Source: Deltaproteobacteria bacterium (GTDB taxonomy: Bacteria > Desulfobacterota > Syntrophorhabdia > Syntrophorhabdales > Syntrophorhabdaceae). Taken from it: DNA of 64,000 nt. Position 1 is the first letter of the stretch. Every line of letters begins with the position of its first letter. The stretch lies in the NCBI GenBank assembly GCA_022711595.1, contig JAKLET010000003.1, positions 62,001 through 126,000 of the forward strand. Reading direction: 5' to 3'. The notes under the pieces are model-generated. The model worked only from the letters and a program-made list of their open reading frames with translations, was not told the DNA's origin and did no database searches. This document shows positions 50,762 through 57,922 of this stretch, one piece after another. The translations under genes were made by a program, and so were the position numbers.

Positions 50762-51355
50762 TCATTTTTTTCCCATGCAGACGAAATAGACCTCTGAACT
50801 GACGCTTCGTGATGCGGCCGGTTTGTACGTGGAAACCTTCTCGAATCGCCTTTTTAATTCATCGGTTATGTTTTTCTGAACGGTGGTGAAGAATGATTTG
50901 ATGATGAAATGGCCGCCCGGTTTCAGCCCGCCCTCAACAGTCTTGACAACCGACCCGAAAAGCTCTTCAATGCGTGCGTCGTCCACCTCCCGGATACCCG
51001 AAAGGTTCGGAGCGATGTCGCACGTGATCACATCAAAGGAGGTGAACGGGAGTCCCGAAAGAATTGCGCTGATATCTGTTTCCCTGATATCTCCCTGGAT
51101 GGCGGTGATGTTTTTTGCCGGCAGGGGGGGTGTTGGCAGTATGTCGATGCCCACCACGGTCCCTTTTTCACCGACCATCTCCGAGAGTACCTGGAGGAAG
51201 CTCCCCGGAGAGCAGCCGAGGTCAAGGACGGCGCCGCCTTTTCTCACAATATGGAACTTTGTTTCTATCTCCTTGAGCTTGTAGGCGCTCCTCGCCCTGA
51301 AGCCTTCTTGTTTCGCCTTTTTATAAAATGTATCTTTGAGTACGAACCTACCCAT
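50762..51355 (-). CDS. rlmE: 23S rRNA (uridine-2'-O)-methyltransferase RlmE (FtsJ/RrmJ)
   Basis: A 197-residue SAM-dependent enzyme that methylates U2552 of 23S rRNA in the family. SAM motif DLGCSPGSF (about 45-53), catalytic Asp in ITCDIAPNLSG, Lys in FIIKSFF and Glu in SSEVYFVC are visible, together with the N-terminal SRARSAYKLKEI-type sequence ARSAYKLKEIETKF. The first 8 bp overlap the preceding gene of unknown function. Length is normal for the family. Confidence 0.92.
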   Translation of the reverse strand: MGRFVLKDTFYKKAKQEGFRARSAYKLKEIETKFHIVRKGGAVLDLGCSPGSFLQVLSEMVGEKGTVVGIDILPTPPLPAKNITAIQGDIRETDISAILSGLPFTSFDVITCDIAPNLSGIREVDDARIEELFGSVVKTVEGGLKPGGHFIIKSFFTTVQKNITDELKRRFEKVSTYKPAASRSVSSEVYFVCMGKK

Positions 51356-52415
51356 AGGGATTGATTATGAGGCCGTTTTCGACCGGTTTATCCTCCGCCG
51401 CTTCAAGGGTCTTTCTGAGGAAATGGGCGAGGACATCTGTGAAGGTCCTGCTGCCTTTGATCAACGCGATGGTCTCAAGATAAAGTGCATAGTTTCCCAT
51501 GGCATGAAAGAAATAGGCATAATCTTCAAGCATGCGTTTGAGGAAGGGCTCCTGGGACCTGATGTCGCTGCGTTCTGAAAGGTTCGCGATAAAGGCCGAT
51601 CTCTTTTCTTCTATTATATGCCCGGGCAGGACGATGGTTGTTCCCGACTCGCTGCTGTACTTTTTTTTGTCTTCCCCGGCTTTTTCCCAGTTGAGGAAAA
51701 ACGGTTTGAACATGGGGTGATTCAGTACGTCTTCCATGGAAACATGCTCATCCTGGTCTGGTACCTTCAGATGGTATATGTCTTCAGGTCTGTGTACGGT
51801 GTCTTTCAGGTGGGCCGCAAAGGATTTAAGGGGCTTTATTCCGTCAGTGAAACGGCCCGAACGGTTTGCTCCCTCCTCGACTATGAAGGCGGCGTAGGCG
51901 GGTGATATCTCCGTCAGGAACATGGGCTCCCTGGTATCGGCCTTGTAAGAGGCTATGATCTTTTCCAGGTCCTTGCGGTGAACGGGCGCGCTCATGAGTT
52001 CACGCAGCCCTTCGCTGAAATGTATCTCGCCGTTCAAGAAAACGAAGGTGTTCTTCTTGATCTCGTACGCGGCCATGACAAGCCTTGATTGCGAGATGTC
52101 GAAATTGGTCATGAAGCCCCGGTTTTCACGTGCTTCATCTACCTTTTTAAGGCTCGTCCCTCCTGTCGACCTCGGTTCTTCCACCTTCACTCCCGACGAC
52201 CTCAGTAGGAAGATGAGCTTACGGATCAGTTTTTGTATATCCTTATCATGTTCTTCAGGATAGATGGCATTCAGAAAAAGACCGATGTCCCCGCTTTTTT
52301 CCTTCTTTAGGCCTTCGAGGAGCGAGCGTTTTTCATCATCGGGCATGGTGAAGTAGTATTCAACCTTTTTTTCGAGATCAGCGGCGCTGTCTATCACTTT
52401 GATTATATCGACCAT
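51348..52415 (-). CDS. Protein of unknown function upstream of rlmE
   Basis: A 355-residue, probably cytoplasmic protein with no signal peptide or TM helix. The N-terminal about 75 residues are helical with charged repeats (KVEYYFTMPDDEKRSLLEGLKKEK, HDKDIQKLIRKLIFLLRSSGVKVEEP). The middle has QSRLVMAAYEIKKNTFVFLNGEIHFSEGLRELMSAPVHRKDLEKII, which I cannot place. It ends in an 8-bp overlap with rlmE, so the two are probably coexpressed and may be linked to ribosome biogenesis. Confidence 0.6.
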   Translation of the reverse strand: MVDIIKVIDSAADLEKKVEYYFTMPDDEKRSLLEGLKKEKSGDIGLFLNAIYPEEHDKDIQKLIRKLIFLLRSSGVKVEEPRSTGGTSLKKVDEARENRGFMTNFDISQSRLVMAAYEIKKNTFVFLNGEIHFSEGLRELMSAPVHRKDLEKIIASYKADTREPMFLTEISPAYAAFIVEEGANRSGRFTDGIKPLKSFAAHLKDTVHRPEDIYHLKVPDQDEHVSMEDVLNHPMFKPFFLNWEKAGEDKKKYSSESGTTIVLPGHIIEEKRSAFIANLSERSDIRSQEPFLKRMLEDYAYFFHAMGNYALYLETIALIKGSRTFTDVLAHFLRKTLEAAEDKPVENGLIINPYG

Positions 52416-52438
52416 AGATGCCTTTCGACGAAAGGATT

Positions 52439-52642
52439 TTAAGATTTTACGGTAAAACCGGCTTTTTCTACGGCGCTCTTAAAATCTTTTTCCGTTGCCT
52501 TAGACTCGTCGTACACCACGAGCGCGCTCCCTATTTCCACATCACTTGATGTGACCCCGGAGATGCCGCCCAGGGCTTTTTTAACGGCCATCACGCAATG
52601 CTGGCAGCTCATTCCCTCTATCTTCATTTTCATCTCGGCCAT
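52439..52642 (-). CDS. Heavy-metal-associated (CopZ-like) metallochaperone
   Basis: A 67-residue protein starting at ATG 52642 (GGAGGTTCCC upstream). The HMA metal site is GMSCQHC (two Cys, about residues 9-15); the rest, ALGGISGVTSSDVEIGSALVVYDESKATEKDFKSAVEKAGF, is the standard ferredoxin-like HMA fold. It probably binds Cu(I) or a similar soft metal. No copper ATPase is nearby. The frame is open further upstream without support. Confidence 0.88.
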   Translation of the reverse strand: MAEMKMKIEGMSCQHCVMAVKKALGGISGVTSSDVEIGSALVVYDESKATEKDFKSAVEKAGFTVKS

Positions 52643-52690
52643 GGGAACCTCCTTTTTTTTGATCATTATAACACACAGAAAAAGTAGTTC

Positions 52691-52787
52691 CAGCCGTTTC
52701 AACGGTTTCAGCCGTTTAAGCCGCTAAAAGCCTCAGATCCTTTTTTTAGTTTTTCCGTTCAAACGGTTCAAGCGGTTGAAACGGCTG
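52691..52787. repeat. Phased repeats forming a 13-bp inverted repeat
   Basis: CAGCCGTTTCAAC (52691-52703) and GTTGAAACGGCTG (52775-52787) are perfect reverse complements in a gap made almost entirely of TTTCA/TTCAA/GTTTCA-type phased repeats, between the HMA and Na/Pi genes. Confidence 0.6.
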
Positions 52788-52798
52788 AAACCATTCTT

Positions 52799-54400
52799 TT
52801 AATCATCCTCCAGCCCGTCGACGAGCTGTGCGATGAGGCGGCAATGGTCCGATATCCTTTCGAGATTGACGAGCATGTCCACGTAGATCGGGCCGGATTC
52901 TGCTATGCAGAGTTTTTTATAGAACCTTTCGAGGTGTCGTTCAATGGCGTTCTTTATCTTGATATCGATCCTGCGCTCCCGTTCAAAAACGACCCGTATG
53001 CGCATGATGTCTTTCTGCTCTATGAGAAATGCGGCGTCTGACAGGTTCTCCATAACCAGCGTGCCTATGTCGAGGAACTCTTCTTTGGCGGCCTGCGTGA
53101 AATGGGCCTTGCGCTTGTGTTTTTGCTCGGCCAGTTCGGCGAGGTTGACGGACCTGTCGCCCATGCGTTCGATGTCATAGGCGAAAGCGGAAAAGGCAAA
53201 TAGCCTTTTCGTAAGCGGCTGGGAGAGTTCACCGCAGGAAATCCCCCAGAGATATTTGGTGATCTCTGCCTGCAGGTTGTCCATGACGAGTTCCATGTAC
53301 ATGATACTGCGCTGCCGGCTCTCTCTGTAATTATGGGCAAGGTCCAGACTTTCCTTGAGCATTCTCTGCGCCAGTTTTATTTCGCGGGTCAATTCCTTTT
53401 TTACGCAGACGAGGGCGGCATCGGGATTTATGAGGCATCTCTCGTCAAGGTTCTCGGGCCACAGGGAGAGGGTCTCGTTATCGCCGGGGATGATACGGGC
53501 GATGGCCCGGGAAAAAGGCGACAGGATAAAAAAGAAGAGCAAAACAATGATTAAATTGATTAAAAAGTGGCCCAAGGCGACCTGCTGGGCTATGCTTGAT
53601 GATGCCATTTTGAGGATCCACAGGAAAGGTGAGAGAAATACAAAACAGACCAACCCCCCGAAGAATTTGAAGACAAGATGGGCAATAGCGGTTCTTTTTC
53701 CGTTGGCGTCGCTGGCGACACACCCGATGAGGGCAGTTGCCGTGGTGCCTATGTTGGCCCCGACAATAATGGGAATGGCATTCTCTATGGAAACAAGCCC
53801 CTGCTGGCCGAGTATGACGAGCACTCCTATAGGGATTGCCGACGCCTGGACTATCGCCGTAAATACAAGGCCTATGAGGAGTCCTATGAAGGGGTTTTGG
53901 GCTTTCAGGAAATAATCTATGAAGATGGGGCTGTTCTTCAGAGGCGCCGTCGCATCGCCGATGAGGCTGAGCCCGTAAAAGATCGTTCCAAAATATACAA
54001 GGGCCTCGCCGATAATCTTCAAGCGGCCCCTGGCGGCAAAGAACAGCACTATACCGCAAAAGAGAAAGAGCGGCGAGATGTCGGTGACCTTCCAGACAAC
54101 GAGCTGAATAGTCAGCGTTGTGCCAATGTCGGCACCGAGGAGGATGCCCAGTGAATGATAAAAACTTATCAGGCCGGCGCTGACGAGACCCATGGCGAGC
54201 AGGGTTGTCGCGGAACTGCTCTGGAACAGCATGGTCGTGGCAAGTCCCGTAATGAGGCTGTAAAAAGGTTTTCTGACGGAAAAGCGTATATATTCCCGGA
54301 TGCGTGAACTGAAGACGCTTTGCATCTGCGAGCTCAGCTTCAGCATGCCCAGGAGGAAAAGGGCAAGGCCCGCTAAAAAAAGAAGGATATGGTGGATCAT
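52799..54400 (-). CDS. Na+/phosphate cotransporter with C-terminal PhoU-like domain
   Basis: A 533-residue membrane protein. The two inverted repeats of the Na/Pi family are visible (TTMLFQSSSATTLLAMGLVSAG ... GADIGTTLTIQ and FTAIVQASAIPIGVLVILGQQG ... VGANIGTTATALIG), with about eight TM helices up to about 300. The C-terminal part (about 330-533) is helical and PhoU-like (FAYDIERMGDRSVNLAELAEQ, LVNLERISDHCRLIAQLVDGLE). It likely transports phosphate with Na+ under regulation by the PhoU part. Its end is very near the next gene (spacing of about 3 bp). Confidence 0.9.
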   Translation of the reverse strand: MIHHILLFLAGLALFLLGMLKLSSQMQSVFSSRIREYIRFSVRKPFYSLITGLATTMLFQSSSATTLLAMGLVSAGLISFYHSLGILLGADIGTTLTIQLVVWKVTDISPLFLFCGIVLFFAARGRLKIIGEALVYFGTIFYGLSLIGDATAPLKNSPIFIDYFLKAQNPFIGLLIGLVFTAIVQASAIPIGVLVILGQQGLVSIENAIPIIVGANIGTTATALIGCVASDANGKRTAIAHLVFKFFGGLVCFVFLSPFLWILKMASSSIAQQVALGHFLINLIIVLLFFFILSPFSRAIARIIPGDNETLSLWPENLDERCLINPDAALVCVKKELTREIKLAQRMLKESLDLAHNYRESRQRSIMYMELVMDNLQAEITKYLWGISCGELSQPLTKRLFAFSAFAYDIERMGDRSVNLAELAEQKHKRKAHFTQAAKEEFLDIGTLVMENLSDAAFLIEQKDIMRIRVVFERERRIDIKIKNAIERHLERFYKKLCIAESGPIYVDMLVNLERISDHCRLIAQLVDGLEDD

Positions 54401-54403
54401 TCC

Positions 54404-54733
54404 CTATGAGATCTTGCTGCCGTTCGGGACCGTCTTGTCGAGTGTCAGCAATACCACGGACGACTTGTCATCATTTGATGCCGCAAGGAGCATGCCGTGC
54501 GACATGATCCCCCGCAGTTTGCGCGGTTCCAGATTGGCCACAACGGCTATTCGTTTGCCTATGAGCTCCTCTTTGGAGTAGTACTGTTTGATGCCGGCAA
54601 CTATGAGCCTCTCTTCGCCCATATCGATGGTGAGCTTGTAAAGCTTGTCGGCTCCTTCTATGTCCTCACAGGCCTTGATCTCGGCAACCCGGAGATCTAT
54701 CTTGAGAAAATCGTCAAATATGATGTTTTCCAT
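54404..54733 (-). CDS. Small tRNA-binding domain protein (MetRS C-terminal/CsaA type)
   Basis: A 109-residue OB-fold protein: FDDFLKIDLRVAEIKACEDIEGADKLYKLTIDMGEERLIVAGIKQYYSKEELIGKRIAVVANLEPRKLRGIMSHGMLLAAS. This is the EMAP-II/Arc1p/MetG C-terminal domain. As a free-standing protein it may act as the MetRS beta subunit or as a CsaA-type RNA-binding protein; the sequence does not decide. It is adjacent to the Na/Pi gene in the same direction. Confidence 0.88.
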   Translation of the reverse strand: MENIIFDDFLKIDLRVAEIKACEDIEGADKLYKLTIDMGEERLIVAGIKQYYSKEELIGKRIAVVANLEPRKLRGIMSHGMLLAASNDDKSSVVLLTLDKTVPNGSKIS

Positions 54734-54777
54734 AACGGCTCCTTTAGGCGCCGGCCTTGTCGCCGGCTATAAGATGT

Positions 54778-55407
54778 TCATGGCGCTGCCGCCGTGACTG
54801 TATTTTTTAATATGCCGATGCCTTCGATCTCCACCTCTACTGTATCACCGGGGAGAAGGCCGCCCACACCCGGCGGGGTCCCTGTGATGATCACATCGCC
54901 TGGAAGGAGGGTCATGATCCCGGAAATGAAGGAAAGCAGTTCGTAAACATTGAAGATCATATTGGCGGTCGTTGAATACTGCTTCATCTGACCGTTGACG
55001 CGTGTCTGGATCCTCAAAGCCTCGGGGTTTATATTGTCTGCAATACGCGGTCCAAGAGGGCAGAAGGTGTCGAATGATTTTGCTCTTGTCCATTGTCCGT
55101 CCATTCTCTGCAGGTCCCTTGCGGTCACATCGTTGGCGCAGGTATAGCCGGCGATGTACCGGTGTGCCGCCGCGCTTGGGACGTTTTTCGCTTTTTCACC
55201 GATGACGATGGCCAGCTCTCCTTCATAATGAAGCTCTTTTGTCTGAGGAGGGAAAACGATCTCATCGCCGTGGCCTATGACCGATGTGGATGGTTTCATG
55301 AAGATAAGGGGGTAATCGGGGAGTTCCATGCCCAATTCTTTCGCGTGGTCGCGGTAATTGAGTCCCACGGCGATGATCTTGGACGGATCCGTGAATTTGT
55401 CCATCAT
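54778..55407 (-). CDS. Fumarylacetoacetate hydrolase-family protein
   Basis: A 209-residue enzyme of the FAH superfamily. The metal-binding acidic residues are visible in [15 protein letters not shown], the conserved [14 protein letters not shown] and [26 protein letters not shown] segments are standard. Such enzymes hydrolyse or decarboxylate/isomerise beta-diketo acids, commonly in aromatic breakdown; the exact substrate is unknown. It is 44 bp upstream of the tRNA-binding-domain gene on the same strand. Confidence 0.88.
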   Translation of the reverse strand: MMDKFTDPSKIIAVGLNYRDHAKELGMELPDYPLIFMKPSTSVIGHGDEIVFPPQTKELHYEGELAIVIGEKAKNVPSAAAHRYIAGYTCANDVTARDLQRMDGQWTRAKSFDTFCPLGPRIADNINPEALRIQTRVNGQMKQYSTTANMIFNVYELLSFISGIMTLLPGDVIITGTPPGVGGLLPGDTVEVEIEGIGILKNTVTAAAP

Positions 55408-55556
55408 GCCTCCTGTAAATGGCGGTGTTGTTCTATTTTATGCTTTCCCCGTGACGGACTGTCAAGTATTTTCATTCACTGAAAAAAGTAGCGTCAGTGG
55501 ATAAAATGTAACATAACCCGACATAAGACGAAAGCAGTTTACGCCCGTGCTGTTTT

Positions 55557-55871
55557 TCAGGTTTTGAGCTTCTTCCCCACTTTTTCTTCCAACGAGGCGA
55601 TCTTTCCTTCAAGTCTTCCCGTAGCTCCCTTGCGGATGTCCAGCTTGATCGCCGAGTAGATCCGGTTGCAGTCGGGTTCAAGTTGTTCATGGCAATTCCT
55701 GATGATGGAAAAGGCCTCATCGATGGTGTCCACCTCGATAATGGTGCCCATGGGAGTCAGGCGATAAGAGGCGCCTGACTCATCAACGACCTTCAAAAGC
55801 CTTGATACGTAAGCGCTCACACTTTCCCCCTTGTCTGTGGGGAACATGGCAAACTCGAACAGAACTGACAT
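55557..55871 (-). CDS. MTH1187-type thiamine-binding protein
   Basis: A 104-residue ferredoxin-like protein: FEFAMFPTDKGESVSAYVSRLLKVVDESGASYRLTPMGTIIEVDTIDEAFSIIRNCHEQL. The pattern matches the YqgV/MTH1187 (DUF77) family, members of which bind thiamine or related ligands. It is single, about 150 bp from the next gene in the same direction, and its promoter region is shared with the divergent AsmA-like gene. Confidence 0.8.
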   Translation of the reverse strand: MSVLFEFAMFPTDKGESVSAYVSRLLKVVDESGASYRLTPMGTIIEVDTIDEAFSIIRNCHEQLEPDCNRIYSAIKLDIRKGATGRLEGKIASLEEKVGKKLKT

Positions 55872-55959
55872 AATAACGGCCTCCTTTCTTTTCCTTGTCT
55901 TCCATTGTTCCTGTCTTCACTGTATAATAGTATAAAACATTACAGAGGGGATGAGAAAG

Positions 55960-57132
55960 ATGCCGGAAAAAGGTAAACGAAAAAGAATCATCGTTATTTC
56001 ATTACTGGCGTTTGTCTGTCTTGTTCTGGCGGCAGTCCTTGTTCTCGCGAAATACTCCAATGCTATCGTTAAGAGCGGCATTGAGAGCGCTCTGGGCAAG
56101 GATTTTTCCATTGGCAGCATTGAACTGAAATGGGGGAGCGTCGAGGTTTCGAACCTGGTGATGAAAAACAAGGCGGGCAGGGAGATCGTAAAGGCTGAAA
56201 ACCTTATCGTCAAGGCCAATTTTATGAGCCTTCTCAGGAAGGAATATATCATCTCCAGTGTTCTCGTTAAAAACCCTTATATGTACGTTGAGGTAGACGA
56301 AAAAGGAAATCTTGCAAGCCCTGTCTTTCCAACAGATGAGAAGAAGACCGGAAAGGAAAAGAAAAAGGAAGAGGGGAAGAAGAAAGAAGGAAAGAAAGCC
56401 GATATCCCGGCTGCGGCCCCGGTTGTTTTTAAAAAGATAGTAGTGGTAGGCGGCAGCGTAGATTATCTGGACAGAAAGTCTCCCAGACCTCCGGTTTTGA
56501 CAAAGGTGCGGGACATAAACCTCGAGATGAATGACATCACCGTGCCTTTCGCGGACAACTTCACCCGGTATATCGTGACCGCGAGTGTTCCCGCCGAACA
56601 TGGCAAGGCGAGTGTGAAAAGCGACGGCAAGATCAGGCCCAGGAATAAAGACCTTGAATGCAAGGCCACGGTCAGGGGGCTCGATATCACCCATTTTAAA
56701 CCTTATTTGCACACAAGCGAAAGCGCCAGCGTCGCCAGGGGATTTCTTGATCTGGACATCACGGCGAAGATCGTCTCGAACAGGATCAACGCTCCGGGGA
56801 AGGCGGTGATCAAGGACCTCGAATTCAAAAGCGGCCAGGGTCTCGGCAGCAAGTTCATGGGCGTGCCTGTTTCGCTTGTCGTTTCCTTTTTGAAGGAGAA
56901 AGGCGGTCAGATACCTGTCGATTTTGTCATATCAGGCGACCTTGACAGCCCAAAGTTCAACATAACGGAAGATTTCAAGAGAAAGCTGGCCATCGGGATC
57001 GCCGCAAAACTCGGCTTTTCAATTATCGACGTCGGCAAGTCCGTGTTCGGCGTAGGGACCGAGGGCACACAAAAAACCGGCGAGGGTGTCATGGGAATAG
57101 GCGGAGGGTTGAAGAAGATATTCGGAAAATAG
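55960..57132 (+). CDS. AsmA-like / DUF748-type envelope protein
   Basis: A 390-residue protein with one N-terminal TM anchor (about 10-30) and a periplasmic beta-rich domain. YSNAIVKSGIESALGKDFSIGSIELKWGSVEVSNLVMKNKAGREIVKAENLIVKANF and YIISSVLVKNPYMYVEVDEKGNL are the chorein/AsmA-type strand pattern. A Lys/Glu-rich linker (KKTGKEKKKEEGKKKEGKK) follows, and the C-terminus has a Gly-rich tail. Such proteins are linked to lipid movement across the envelope. ATG 55960 is taken because GAGGGG sits 9 bp upstream; ATG 55951 is possible. A TATAAT (55923-55928) lies upstream. Confidence 0.8.
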   Translation: MPEKGKRKRIIVISLLAFVCLVLAAVLVLAKYSNAIVKSGIESALGKDFSIGSIELKWGSVEVSNLVMKNKAGREIVKAENLIVKANFMSLLRKEYIISSVLVKNPYMYVEVDEKGNLASPVFPTDEKKTGKEKKKEEGKKKEGKKADIPAAAPVVFKKIVVVGGSVDYLDRKSPRPPVLTKVRDINLEMNDITVPFADNFTRYIVTASVPAEHGKASVKSDGKIRPRNKDLECKATVRGLDITHFKPYLHTSESASVARGFLDLDITAKIVSNRINAPGKAVIKDLEFKSGQGLGSKFMGVPVSLVVSFLKEKGGQIPVDFVISGDLDSPKFNITEDFKRKLAIGIAAKLGFSIIDVGKSVFGVGTEGTQKTGEGVMGIGGGLKKIFGK

Positions 57133-57166
57133 AGCAGGAGAGAGGGGACCTGTTTGTTTGGTTTGT

Positions 57167-57400
57167 TCAGTTTCTTTTATATTTCTCGTTCAGCACCCTC
57201 TTGAACCTTGGGGCGTAGATAATATCGAAGGTCTCTTCCTTACCGGGAAATAGCTTGAGTGCCTGCTTTCGCACCCCATCCACTATGTTCATTGCATGAT
57301 CATGTGTGATGTCCTGTGTGCTGATGAACATCAAGGCGAAGTCCACAACAAAACGAAGTCTTTTCAGTTTCTTTTCTTCTTCGAGGAGTTTGTCTTCCAT
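57167..57400 (-). CDS. Small conserved-looking protein of unknown function
   Basis: A 77-residue protein, highly charged (EDKLLEEEKKLKRLRFVVDFALMFISTQDITHDHAMNIVDGVRKQALKLFPGKEETFDIIYAPRFKRVLNEKYKRN). No motif is recognised; the centre could be a short helix-loop-helix. It lies between the AsmA-like gene (convergent) and lspA. The start ATG 57400 has no obvious ribosome site. Confidence 0.5.
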   Translation of the reverse strand: MEDKLLEEEKKLKRLRFVVDFALMFISTQDITHDHAMNIVDGVRKQALKLFPGKEETFDIIYAPRFKRVLNEKYKRN

Positions 57401-57451
57401 GCTGTGTCCTGGTGTCCGCGCGTTACGCCATAAGGGTGCGTGTAAAACCGG

Positions 57452-57922
57452 TTAAGCAGTTTTTTTGCTGCCCGGTAAGAGCTCGGTAAGGAAAAGGAGC
57501 CCGATCCCTATCGTCAGTGCGATGTCGGCTACGTTGAAGGCGGGCCAGTGGTGCGTTCCGTAATAAAAATCAAGGAAATCAACAACATTACCGTATGCGA
57601 ACCGGTCGTATATATTTCCCGCGGCCCCGGCAAGAACGAGGCACAGTGCAAGGGTCTTTGCCATGGTCATGCGGTATCGCAGCAGGATATAGACTATGGC
57701 AAGAGCGACAAGGACGGGCAGGATGGTGAAGATATATTTTGCATAGGAGCTTTGATGAAGAACCCCGAAGACACCGCCGAGGTTCCGGACGTGGACAATG
57801 GAAAAGAAGGAGGTCATCTTTATTTCACCAAGCACCGGCAGGCGGTCTAAAATGAGTCCTTTTGTGACCCTGTCGAGGGCGAATATGACGGGTACTAAAG
57901 CAAGGAGAGCGTATCGGCGCAT
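57452..57922 (-). CDS. lspA: Lipoprotein signal peptidase (signal peptidase II)
   Basis: An inner-membrane aspartyl protease of 156 residues with four TM helices that removes signal peptides from prolipoproteins, several of which are in this window. Catalytic Asp residues lie in AGAAGNIYDRF...GNVVDFLDF and FNVADIALTIG. The start (ATG 57922) is chosen to give MRRYALLALVPVIFALDRVTK, the usual N-terminus. It starts inside the 3' end of ileS (28-bp overlap) without a clear ribosome site, so it depends on coupled translation. Confidence 0.88.
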   Translation of the reverse strand: MRRYALLALVPVIFALDRVTKGLILDRLPVLGEIKMTSFFSIVHVRNLGGVFGVLHQSSYAKYIFTILPVLVALAIVYILLRYRMTMAKTLALCLVLAGAAGNIYDRFAYGNVVDFLDFYYGTHHWPAFNVADIALTIGIGLLFLTELLPGSKKTA

